Below are positions 45,674 to 57,781 of a stretch of 64,000 nucleotides of DNA, piece after piece. The notes under the pieces were generated by a model. It did no database searches. It was given only the letters and a program-made list of their open reading frames with translations, and was not told the origin of the DNA. The number at the start of each line of letters is the position of its first letter. Position 1 is the stretch's first letter. The translations under genes and the position numbers were made by a program. Origin of the DNA: Isoetes taiwanensis (taxonomy: Eukaryota; Streptophyta; Lycopodiopsida; Isoetales; Isoetaceae); the NCBI GenBank assembly GCA_021234155.1, contig JAJEKV010000003.1:15856386-15920385 (forward strand), read 5' to 3'.

Positions 45674-45895
45674 TATTTTTTGGGTTGCCCCTAGGGGGGC
45701 AAACCCTTGTTTATGTGGGTTTGTGGAATATCCAGGTATATGCTAGCATATGCCTAAAATATTCTTTGTGCTCAAAGCCAAAATTGCCCGATAAAGCAGC
45801 GAACGACCAAATTTCCGGCTTGGGATGGTGGTGTTCGAACCGCCTAACCGGAATGAAGCCTTCAAGGAGCCATGGATTCACCATTACCACTTTCT
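45674..45895 (-). repeat. SINE-like family S, copy 4 with polymerase III boxes
   Basis: The most informative copy. On the minus strand it has ATGGCTCCTTGAAGG (A-box-like), then about 20 bp later GGTTCGAACAC (B box, one base off consensus). The unique body follows, then the GTTTGCCCCCCTAGGGGCAA hairpin and CCCAAAAAAT. This order fits a tRNA-derived SINE of about 220 bp. Confidence 0.55.
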
Positions 45896-45899
45896 TTGG

Positions 45900-47976
<2,077 letters not shown>

Positions 47977-48234
47977 GTAAGTTCTATCTGGCCATAAGGG
48001 CATCCCATATCAAATTTCTTCATGCTTAATTTTATCAGGTTCTCAGCCACTAAGGCTGCAACAACTGGAACTAGTCAACCATGTTGTAATTGCAAGAAAA
48101 TTTTTCTTTATTGTCAGTGCGTGATTGTGCATTGAAGCTGTAGGCTGCCCTAGTAGTGATGTTTACTGCCCTACTTACTCTCACTTAAGTGTAACTAATT
48201 CTATCCATGGCTAGAACAAGTCAATGTCCTGACG

Positions 48235-48300
48235 AATGGCACAAAAGTGACGTTTATGCTCCGTAAAAAGGCGGAGCATAAACGTCACTTTTGTGCCATT
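48235..48300. repeat. Perfect 29 bp inverted repeat (hairpin)
   Basis: The arms 48235-48263 (starting AATGGCACAAAAGTGACG) and 48272-48300 are perfectly complementary, with an 8 nt loop TAAAAAGG. Transcribed, it would form a very stable stem. No further TIR-like sequence or target duplication is evident. Confidence 0.85.
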
Positions 48301-50268
48301 TCTACCTATTTTTGTAGTAGTGTGTGCAATGGCTGTTCTTTATCTGAATGCCATGTTTTCTTGTTATACTGAATGAAGGAATTACTTGCTTTAGAAAAGG
48401 ACTCCAATTACCTTTATGGTATTTCTTCTTGACTTCTTAGTATACACTAAAGTTTTTGAAATGCTTCAAATACTATAAATGTATGTGCATATATGTAATT
48501 TGAAATATGTATCAAGCATTGGATACCACAGACACTACCCCCCTGGAGCCATTACATGCAAAGGTATTCTTAAATATTAGATCCATTGGAGTTCATAATT
48601 CCGAAAGCAATAGACATCAGCTTCATGAAATTTTCTTTAAAGATTCTGTAAGCCAACAAGGGGAATTGTTTCCTCGACAAATTTTTGATAACACAAACAT
48701 CCAAGTGCTTTGACTTCCAGTTTTGTCTAAAACTCTAACGTGGATATTGTGAAAACATGACTTCACGGTTTGATTTAGGCCACTTCACCCTCGAGAAATT
48801 GTAGGGCAACCCTCCATGCGTAGCAGCTTGTTTCCATATTACATTCTTGCAAATGTCCCTAGCCCAACCCTTATTTGCAAATTCTTATGCCTCCTCACTT
48901 CATTTACCAAATGTGCCTAATTACCCATGCCACGCAAATATCCCCCATGGAATATTCCAGTCATGGTATCTACCTAGCATATTCCCCAAATTATTAGGGT
49001 TGCTATAGACCCAAATGACTTCATAATTATTTTTGGGTCTCTATTGAACCATGGCCTAGCTTTTCGAAATGGCCGAATACAGTTGGTTTATACCTCCAAA
49101 AATACGGCCACCGTATCGCGCAAACTCTGGAAAAATACAGTTGAGGAACCCTAAACTTAGAAATTTGCTCGAATCACGCCGGAATTGGGATCCTAAGCTA
49201 CAAAAACTACCTATTCTTGGATTCCCGCTCATTAGCATCCCATTAAGCCTAAAATTAAGTCCTAAGATGCCGGAATCATTAAATCTAAACCTATATACCG
49301 GGGAAAACAATGACAGAAGTTTTTGAAGGCCCAGACGCATCAAACCTCAACATTGATACATGCTGAGCATGATCTAAAGACGTTCATGAAGTATCTGAGT
49401 GTTCCACAGTTCGATTTGAGAAAATTGGACTGATATTCTTGATTTGATATTATTTATGACCTCCTAAGCTATCTTGATGATTGATCTATGATCCTAAGAC
49501 TCTTATTCACCTTGTATTACCTTCATATCAATGAAAATTGCCTGCCAAGTATTTAAAAAGTTGACTGTCATGATCCTTTAGTATTTTTGCATCACAAACA
49601 TTTTTACAGTAAAGTATCCCATCATTTTTTCTCGCATCTGACCATTTGCACTTTCTTCCCCATCATATTTGCACCTGCATGCACAAAAATTTCGAAAGAA
49701 ATCCATTCCTAACTCAAATTACCATTTTTTGCATTCTGTCTGATACAATTTTAGACTGATATTCACAAAATAGTGCCAAAAAAATAGTTCTAGTGATCCA
49801 AATTATGATTTGATTGCATGCCCCTCACCTTCGGAACCTATACTGCACCTTAGTTTTGGAATCTCTTCAAAATTCTATCTGCAACTCAAGTTACAAAACT
49901 CTGAGATCTGTTTGTAGTTTTGACTGATATTGACCAAAATTTGACCAAGCTTTGAGATCGAATATCGTGCAGATTAAAACTCAGACTTGGTCAAGGTTTT
50001 CACCATTGCTTGCCTATAACTTTTCTGTACAAGTCACAATCATTTGACCTTGGAAATCAATCCGCCTATGAGAGTTACATCGATTTGAGTAAGGGCTCCA
50101 TATTCTAGAATTGGGAAAGGTATGAATACTCGATAACTGAGCTTTTTCTTTGAGAAATTCTTGTGTAGACTGATCAACTTAAGTGATCTGGAGGTTCTAA
50201 CCCCAACTTGAGTAAAGACTCAAGTTGGCTTATTGTGTTTGGCTCTCTAGCCAGGTTGGGGGTCAACA

Positions 50269-51205
50269 TGGACTATTACTGAGGTGTGTCAATGAAGAAG
50301 AATCTGCTCTGATCATTAGAGAAATGCATGAAGGAGTATGTGGAGGCCATTTTGCTGGATATACTACTGCCAAGAAAATTCTCAGGTCAGGTTATTATTG
50401 GCCTACCATATTTAAAGATTGTTATACTGCTATAAAATCTTGCCACAAGTGTCAAATATTTGGCAAAAGGATCCTCCTCCCAGCTGCATTAAATCCTATC
50501 ATTTCTCCAGGGTCGTTCCAAATATGTGGACTGGATTATATTGGCCCTATTAACCCCCCTTCTGCAGGACAACATCAGCACATTATTGTAGCTACAGATT
50601 ATTTTACTAAGTGGGCAGAAGCAATTCCTTTAAGACAGGCCAATGCTATTACAACAACAAAGTTTTTACATGAATATATTTGTGCACGGTTTGGTATCCC
50701 CCTACAATTGCATTCTGATAGAGGTACCCCTTTTGTGAATGAAGTTATTGCTAATCTGCTGACTATCCTTAAGGTCAAACATATAAGAGCTCCTCCTACT
50801 ATCCCCAAGGTAATGGTCAAGCAGAAGCTACTAATAAGGTTTTGAAAAGCATTTTGCAGAAAACAGTGGATGATAATCAAAAGGATTGGCATGTCAAATT
50901 GGTGGATGCCCTTTGGGCTTATAGAGTCACTATTAAAGCAGCAACCACTCATACACCCTTCAACATAGTCTATGGCATTGAGGCTGTGCTTTCAGTAGAG
51001 CTTGAGCTCCCATCTCTAAGGTTAGCTCACAAGCTATGTTTACCTTTTGAATATGCCTTACAGGAAAGACTGGACACTCTTCTGCATTTAGAAGAATATA
51101 GGATGGAGGCCGAGAATGCCAATCTGCTAAAAAAAGCCAAGGATTTGGCTGCTTTCAAAGCTGCTCACAAAATACAGGGAACCTTCAAGACAGGAGAGTT
51201 AGTTC
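50269..51205 (+). pseudogene. Old Ty3/gypsy copy A: integrase
   Basis: Continues from 40715 across the solo LTR. It has the HHCC zinc domain (MHEGVCGGHF to CHKCQIF), then the catalytic core with GLDYIGPI and LHSDRGTPFVNEV as the two Asp motifs. A single-base frameshift near 50795 follows, after which the Glu motif is read in another frame (GNGQAEATNKVLK). It then runs on through HVKLVDALWAYRV to FKTGELV. No chromodomain. It ends abruptly near 51205, where Gag sequence begins (FSEFNK), so integrase and the next gag are directly joined without an LTR. Confidence 0.85.
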
Positions 51206-51236
51206 AAGACAAGAGAGTATGTTCTCTGAGTTTAAT

Positions 51237-51241
51237 AAATG
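51237..51241. repeat. Target-site duplication AAATG (left)
   Basis: AAATG directly precedes the LTR at 51242 and is repeated at 59716-59720 after the far LTR. It marks element C as one insertion event, inside a Gag codon run (FNK|CFKN) of copy A. Confidence 0.9.
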
Positions 51242-53182
51242 TGTTGACCCTCAACCTGGCTTCAAAGGTCAACCATAATGAGCCAACTTGAGTTGGGACC
51301 CAAGTTGGGGTTAGGACCTCCAGATCACTTAAGGTGGTCAGTCTTTGCAAGATAAATCTCCTTAAGAATAAAAAAAACTCAGAATTTCATACCTTTCCCA
51401 TTTCTAGAAAATGGGACCTTGACTCAAATTGATACAACAGTCGATAATGGATTGGGTCTTTGGGTCAGATGCTTTAAACTGACACAAAAAAGTCATAGGA
51501 ATCCAATGGTGCAGTTCTTGACCAAGTCAGATCATAATCCTGAGAGATATTCAAGCTTAAAGTGGGGTAAAAAATTGGTCAATAGAGGTCAAATTGAAAA
51601 ACAGTGATCAGAAAAAGGGATCTGGAGCTTCTGATCACCTTTTTGAGAATTTCCAAAGCCAATATGTTATAAGGGTAGTAAAGAATGAAGGCATGAGATC
51701 AGATCTCCATTTAGATGCTCAGAAGTATTTTTTGTATTCAGATTTGGCAAAATACAGTCAAGAACAGTCAAAACAGAATGCAAGATTTTTTAACTTGAGT
51801 TGTGGGTGATATTTTTTATTTTCTCAAAGCCTATAGGTCTCAGATATCTCAAGGATTGATGGCAACTGGACCAAAAGCAATTGAAAGCATAGGGGCATAG
51901 GGGGATTTACTGTAGGATTTTTTGAAAGACAAAATTGGTAAAGATCATATCAGAGAGAACTTTTTCAACTTGGCAACAAGTTTTCATTGATGTGAAGATA
52001 AATAAGTCACAATAGTAATGAATAATAGTGTTTCAACACTTCAAATGCGGGAAAATATCAATCTCAGGTCGTAAAATAATTTTAGAGGATAATATCAATC
52101 AAATTTTTGCAAATCTGATAGAGGAGTGCTCAAAGACTTCAAGAATCCTTCAGGTCATGGTTAGCATTGATCAATGTCAGATTTGAGCGCTTCTGGGCCT
52201 TCAAAAGAGTATTTTTGTCGAATCCCTTGTATATAGCTTAGTTTTCAAATTATTTCTCAATCTTAGCCTTGGTTTATGGGTTCATTTGATTCTTAGAGGG
52301 CGGGAGGGTAGGAATAGGTAGGTTGCGAGGTCAATGGAGCCAAATCCGGATTGATTCGAGCTGGAAACTCAGTTTTAAGGTTCTCGACCGTATTTTTCGT
52401 GGAAATTGCGCGATACGGTTCCCATATTTTTGAGGGTATATCCCCAGAATATGCTGTATTTTGGCATTTTGGAATCCTCGAGCATGGTTTTAAAGATCTT
52501 TCAAAAAATAATCAAGGAATCCTTGGAGACTTTTGAGACCATGGGAATTTTACACACTTGGGAGGAAATCATAGAATATTCTAGGGCATCTTTAGGTCTT
52601 AAGGTAGGGATATACCATGGGGACACGTGTATACATGAGAGCTCATAGGAAACATGGGAAATGAACCATGGGGAAATGGAAGAACTATGAAGCAATGGTA
52701 GGGATGAAAAATGGGGTTAAGGATATTTGCAAGAAAAAGGAGTAATGATAAGGCCAACAATGGTATTTTATGGCCATGAAAATGTGGACTTCAATGGTTA
52801 AACAAAGGGTGAATGGGAATGAGATATGAGTATGGAAATGGGGGAGAGAAGAAGGCAAGATTTGGTGCCATGTATACAGGGGTCTTCCAAGCTCTTTAAC
52901 TTCCAAACTTCAAAAGATGTCTTCCAAACTTCATAACCCAGATTCTTCTAGGGTATATTCTTGACTAAGCATTTGACCTCAAATAAAGTACCTCTTATGC
53001 ACTTTAAGCACTTGTTGACCTCTTATGAACTTTAAGCACTTGTTGACCTGGAAGGTAAGCATCCTTTGATCTCCACATCAATGTTGACTACCAAGCTCTT
53101 CCAAACTTTGACCTAGTCTTCCAGAATGGCTTAACCTAGTTTAATGCATTGACCACAGTTAGTATGTTGCCCTTTGGGGGCA
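51242..53182 (-). repeat. Element C 3' LTR
   Basis: Begins TGTTGACCCTCAACC on the plus strand and ends CCCTTTGGGGGCA. The expected CAACA terminus is replaced by CATCTCG, so the first few bases of this LTR (minus-strand sense) are altered. Otherwise collinear with 57782-59715. Confidence 0.9.
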
Positions 53183-54024
53183 TCTCGCCAAAACAAGAAA
53201 ATGGTTGGTCCCCTCAGCCATACAATGTCAAAAGTGAATACGTAGAGGGGTCTTCAATTTTGTACCAAGGTGTCCAAGTGAGAACATAATAGAGTGGAAG
53301 TATAAAGTGCAAGTGTTGATGGAATGAGTATGAATGTGGTGATAGGATGATGTGAATGAGATATGGTGAGTTGGAAAATGATGGAAATGAGTGTGAGTGT
53401 GATAGGGCAGTGATGTGAATGGGGTGTGTGGAGTATATGAGGATGGAGTGATTGTGCAAGTATTGAGATCTCGCCAAAACAAGAAAATATATATCTCCCC
53501 TTGATCTTCAAAGATTGCAACTCTGCTATGATGGTGAAGCTGAAGTGCAGAGTGCTTTTTTGGGAATGAAAACAATAATAGAAGTCTAAATAAATAGCAG
53601 GACCACTTATGACAGATGAATATAGATGGAGAAAGGGTGCACCTGCCATGAAAACACACAAACTAGTTAATCTCAAATCCTTGCAGCTCTGCTATGGTGG
53701 TGAAGCTGAAGTGCAGAGTGCTTTTCTAGGAATGAAAACAAGAATAAGAAGTCTAAATGGGTAGCAGGACCACTTATGACAGATGAATAGAGATGGAAAA
53801 AGGATGCTCCTGCATATGACACTTGGTAAAACATTAGTAATCATTCTCTTCTTGGGATCACTTATATTGTTCTCTAGTCAGCCCAACCTACAAACATAAA
53901 ACTAACTTATCAAAGTAATGTGCTCAAAAGTCAAATTGATCTAACTACTCTAAACCTACTATAGATCTTTGAACTTTTTAGTGTAAAAAGAGGGACAAGC
54001 AAGCATGCTGGTCCCAATACCTTT
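53183..54024 (-). other. Element C 3' untranslated region
   Basis: Contains a tandem duplication with about 164 bp spacing (GCTGAAGTGCAGAGTGCTTT near 53540 and 53704). A 20 bp phrase ATCTCGCCAAAACAAGAAAA occurs at 53182 and 53466. A GTG/ATG-rich stretch lies between. No clear polypurine tract is seen next to the LTR. Confidence 0.55.
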
Positions 54025-55476
54025 TCAAGTGCAGGATGTTGATAGGATTTGGTAATAGCATTCCTGAGGAAACCTCTTGTAGCCAATAAGAGTGGTACCT
54101 GCAGATTCTAGCACTACAAAGGGTCCTTCCCAAATATTATCAAATTTGCCAGCTGAATCTTCCTTTGACTTATTCCACTTGAGGACAAGCTCTCCCTTCC
54201 TAAAAGTACCCTGTATTCTATGTGCAGCTTTAAATGCAGCCAGATCTTTAGCCTTTTTCAACAAATTAGTATTCTCAGCTTCCATTCTATATTCATCTAA
54301 ATGTAACAAGGCATCCAATCTTTCCTGCAAGGCATGTTCAAAAGGTAAGCATAATTTATGAGCTAACCTCAAAGAAGACAACTCAAGTTCTACTGGTAAA
54401 ACTGCCTCTATGCCATAGACCAAATTGAAAGGTGTGTGATTTGTAGCTGCTTTGATAGTGACTCTATAAGCCCAAAGTGCATCCACTATTTTGACATGCC
54501 AATCCCTCTTATTGATCTCAACTGTCTTCTGCAGGATATTTTTCAACACTTTGTTAGTAGCTTCGGCTTGCCCATTACCTTGAGGGTAATATGAAGAACT
54601 TTTGGTATGCTTGACCTTCAAAATGCTCAACAAGTTAGCAATGACTTCATTAACAAAAAGTGTACCCCTATCAGAATGCAACTGGAGAGGAATGCCAAAC
54701 CTAGCACAAACATATTCATGTAGAAACCTTGCAGTTGTGAGGGCATTAGCCTGCCTCAGGGGTATAGCTTATGCCCACTTGGTAAAATAATCTGTGGCCA
54801 CAATGATATGTTGATGCTGACCTGCAGAAGAAGGATTAATGGGGCCAATATAATCTAGACCCCAAATTTGAAAAGGTCCTGGAGATATGATAGGGTTCAA
54901 GGCAGCTGGTAATAAAATTCTTTTGCTAAAAATCTGGCATTGATGGTAAGTCTTTAGGATCTCATAGCAATCTCTAAAAACAGTAGGCAAGTAATATCCA
55001 GATCTGATAATCTTTTTTGTTGTAGTATCCCCAGCAAAATGTCCTCCACAGATACCTTTATGCATTTCCCTGATAATTAAAACAGACTCATCTTCATCTA
55101 CACACCTCAACAAGATTCCATCTCGGTTGACTTTGCACAAGACATTGTCTATCAACTTGAATTGTCTGCATTTGTCTTTGAGTCTCCTTTTCTGGCTTGG
55201 TGTGAGGCTTGAAGAGATGATCCCATATTGTAAAAAGTCTCTAATAGGTTGTTGCCATCCTCCCTTGGCTTGGTCTCCTTGAGTTACCTCTAAACGTGCC
55301 ACTTCAAGTGAGGTGTCAGTAGTATCCAACTCATCTTCATGGTCAAAAAATATGTAAGGCAAGTAGAGGCTAGGACTTCGTACCAAATGCAACTCCTTTA
55401 CAGAAATATCATAACTTTGCAACTTACAAGCCCATCTCTGGATCTTTGGCTTATTGATTGTCTTACCAAATAGCAA
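54025..55476 (-). pseudogene. Element C RNase H end and integrase
   Basis: Starts with the tail of gypsy RNase H (KPKIQRWACKLQSYDIS), the linker CKVNRDGI, and the zinc domain MHKGICGGHF, whose first Cys of the CxxC pair is changed (TYHQC for SCHKC). The core has GLDYIGPI. A nonsense codon follows at KWA* (about 54766), then LHSDRGTLFVNEV and the Glu region SSYYPQGNGQAEATNKVLKN. Near 54090 the frame shifts away from the conserved C-terminus, which is still readable in another frame (MLLPNPINILHLKRYW). Integration function is lost. Confidence 0.85.
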
Positions 55477-55494
55477 ACCGGTGCTGCCTTAGCT

Positions 55495-55672
55495 TCTTGG
55501 AGACCTGCAATCAAAGCTTTATACTCTGCTACATTGGAAGTTATTTGGGGAAAGATTCTTCCTACGTTGGCCAAAAGTTTATTGGAAGTATCCTTTAATA
55601 TAGCTGCAGATGAAGCTACATTTAGTTTCTTTGAAATCCCTCCATCAAACCATAGACATCCTTCCTTACCAT
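55495..55672 (-). pseudogene. Truncated plant-type RNase H domain in element C
   Basis: The minus-strand peptide CLWFDGGISKK...SNVAEYKALIAGLQEA has the first Asp motif and the Glu helix of an archaeal/plant-type RNase H1. It breaks off before the next catalytic Asp and is joined to the end of the ordinary gypsy RNase H. In Tat-type elements a second RNase H normally follows the first. Here it precedes it, pointing to rearrangement or deletion. Confidence 0.65.
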
Positions 55673-55861
55673 TCTCAAAAGGTAGTGCACATTACCTAAC
55701 CAAAGGGATCAAATCACACTTCTTTGTTCTGGGGGTTGCTAAACTGTAAGATCCTAAAGGCTCCTCTATTAGCAATTCTTTAATGAAATGTACCTCTTCC
55801 CTGGGGCCATAGGAACCATCCTGGTTGTAGATTGTGGCCACCTGGGAACCATTTGAAATGG

Positions 55862-56590
55862 TCATCTCCCTTGAGACCTAGCGTCAACTGGCCTAGCATC
55901 AACTGTAGCCATCCATCTTCTTCCCAGCAAGAGATCATATATATCTGCATCTTCTCCCAGATCCTCAAAAGCAACAACAACAAAGTTGGCAGCTATAACA
56001 ATACCTTCAGTGTTAACAGGAACTTTGGTCACAATACCAACTGGTGCTATTTTAGCATTAGAAAAGGATTTTAACAAAACAAATGATCTTTTATCTATCT
56101 CGAGTCCACATTTTTTCATAACATGATAAGGCATGATATTTAGGGGTGATCCACCATCCAGCAACACATTGGAAAAAGAGTATCCTCCTAGAGTAGCTGA
56201 ACACATAAATGCACCTGGATCTTCCTCATTTTGAGCTAAAATGAGATTCGTAGCATCTGCAAAACTTACACAAGCCACTGCCTCACTAGAGGTAGTTTGT
56301 TGCAATAATTTTTTCCTATAATTGGGTGCAATCTTTAATAAAGTAAATAAGTCTACACTTACTTTAGAATTTTTTAGCAAAACATCTAATTCATCAAGGT
56401 CTTGATCTTTCTTACCATACCTTTGCTGAGGAGGTGGGGCTATTTCTTGAGAAGGAGCGTCTGTAACAGAGGCTGGTGGTATTGTTGGCCTCCTTGAATT
56501 TTCTGGAACATGTCTACTGGATTCAGTAGGTCTATGGACCTCTCCCATGCTTCTGGTCTGTACTACCACTACTTCTTCAGTCTTTGGCAT
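55862..56590 (-). pseudogene. Element C aspartic protease region
   Basis: The frame contains NVLLDGGSPLNIMPYHVMKK and SFSNAKIAPVGI, then IYDLLLGRRWM: the retropepsin fold with DGGS at the active site and the flap/ILGRxW equivalents. The N-terminal 100 residues are a Pro-rich linker (PPPQQRYGKKDQDLDELDVL). A stop separates it from gag upstream (about 56592). Confidence 0.8.
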
Positions 56591-56599
56591 TTCTGTAGC

Positions 56600-57181
56600 C
56601 TACACAAACCTTATAGAACTAGTAGACTCAGCAAACCTTACATGGGGAGTAGTTTTAGATTTCTTTTCTCTTTCTTGCTTGGCAAAATACTCTTTGACAG
56701 AACACCTAAGATCAGTGTGACCAATTTCCTTAAGAAAAGTACAAATTGCCAAAATGACCTTTCCTTTTGCATTTAGGGCACACTTGCCAATAGCAGATAT
56801 CAGCTGGATGTGAAGTTCTATTGCAATGGATACATTCAGGATAAGTTTTACCTGCCCTGCTTGTTTTGAGCTCCACAAGTTGTTTGGTCACCTCTGCTAG
56901 AGCTTCAGTCACCTTTGTCAAATCTGCTTTAACTTCTAAAATTTGAGAGTCAGCTTCTTCATCTTTGGCCTTTTTCTTCTCTTTGTGCACAGCATAGATG
57001 AGGACAGAATGGTGAGGTTCATAAGGGGCATCAATGGCATCAGGGTAGAAGGGATCATGATGAAAGCCATTGTGTTTTTCTGGTAGGATAGAAAGCATCT
57101 GTCAACTCAGCTGTTTTGGCAAAGACCTTGTAAATGGAATCAAAACCTTCAGTAGCTTGAATCTTGATAAGTTTTCTTTGA
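56600..57181 (-). pseudogene. Element C nucleocapsid part of Gag
   Basis: Two overlapping frames encode a Lys/Glu-rich helix (KADLTKVTEALAEVTKQLVE) and zinc knuckles (CIHCNRTSHPADIC, CPKCKRKGHFG), then GHTDLRCSVKEYFAKQE. At least two frameshifts. The related copy at 60.1-60.5 kb shows three complete CCHC knuckles. Confidence 0.8.
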
Positions 57182-57183
57182 AT

Positions 57184-57738
57184 TTATGGTCTAGAGGATA
57201 GGCCCTTAATAAAAGAGGACACCAAAAAGAGTGTGGGGATGGTGACTTGGCATTTCTGGCACCTATTCATGAAGGTGCTGAACCTCTCCTTGTATTGACT
57301 AACACTTTCACCTGCATAAATAGAGAAATTTTGCAATTCATTAACAAGATCCTTGGGAGCAGCAAGTTTTCCAAACCTGTCTAAAAACTTGGTGACAAGG
57401 CCATCCCAGGAGGTGGTTCCCATAAGTTTCTCATAAGTCAGCCAAGCACCAGCTTCACTCTCCTCTTTAAAACACTTCTCAAACTGTGAAAACTTACACC
57501 CCTTTTTAAAACTATAATCCCTGTAGTAATCTTCAAAAGTTCTCAAAAAAGTCTTAGCACTCATGCTGGAATCAAAAGTAGGCAATGGAATAGGAACATT
57601 GAACTCAAACTGATAAGGCATGCTCTGGAGTAATCCAGTTGAAAAACTTGGGGGGAGAGACCTATCTCTGCAGTCTTCTGATGCTTCCTGATCTTCTAGT
57701 GGTTCTTGTTCTGTTGGAAATTTCTGTTTTGGAGCCAT
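57184..57738 (-). CDS. Element C Gag N-terminal part
   Basis: 184 residues from MAPKQKF, 43 nt inside the 5' LTR. It has the retrotransposon-gag domain core: AWLTYEKLMGTTSWDGLVTK, FLDRFG, NFSIYAGESVSQYKERFSTF and FIKGLSSRP, followed by a premature TAA. The next residues continue in other frames, so this is a truncated capsid protein. Confidence 0.85.
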   Translation of the reverse strand: MAPKQKFPTEQEPLEDQEASEDCRDRSLPPSFSTGLLQSMPYQFEFNVPIPLPTFDSSMSAKTFLRTFEDYYRDYSFKKGCKFSQFEKCFKEESEAGAWLTYEKLMGTTSWDGLVTKFLDRFGKLAAPKDLVNELQNFSIYAGESVSQYKERFSTFMNRCQKCQVTIPTLFLVSSFIKGLSSRP

Positions 57739-57760
57739 GAGTTCTCGAGATCCAGGTAGG

Positions 57761-57778
57761 ATCTCGGTAGGACCTCCA
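57761..57778 (-). promoter_or_regulatory. Primer-binding site for tRNA-Gln
   Basis: Minus strand TGGAGGTCCTACCGAGAT starts 3 nt after the 5' LTR end. It is complementary to the 3' end of plant cytosolic tRNA-Gln (from memory, ...ATCTCGGTGGAACCTCCA) with two mismatches. It fixes the orientation of element C. Confidence 0.7.
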
Positions 57779-57781
57779 AGA

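Noticed and set aside
48780-48830. Perfect terminal inverted repeats bounding the gene-carrying insertion
   Set aside because: Only an 11-12 bp match to the left edge with one gap, and no target duplication. Noted as suggestive, not annotated as TIRs.
52406-52906. Frames within the element C LTRs (repeated at 59019-59436)
   Set aside because: They are duplicated only because the LTR is. They contain no conserved protein pattern.
53214-53676. His/Ser-rich minus-strand frames of 87-143 residues
   Set aside because: Produced by the low-complexity GTG/ATG stretch in the element C 3' UTR and present in three overlapping frames.
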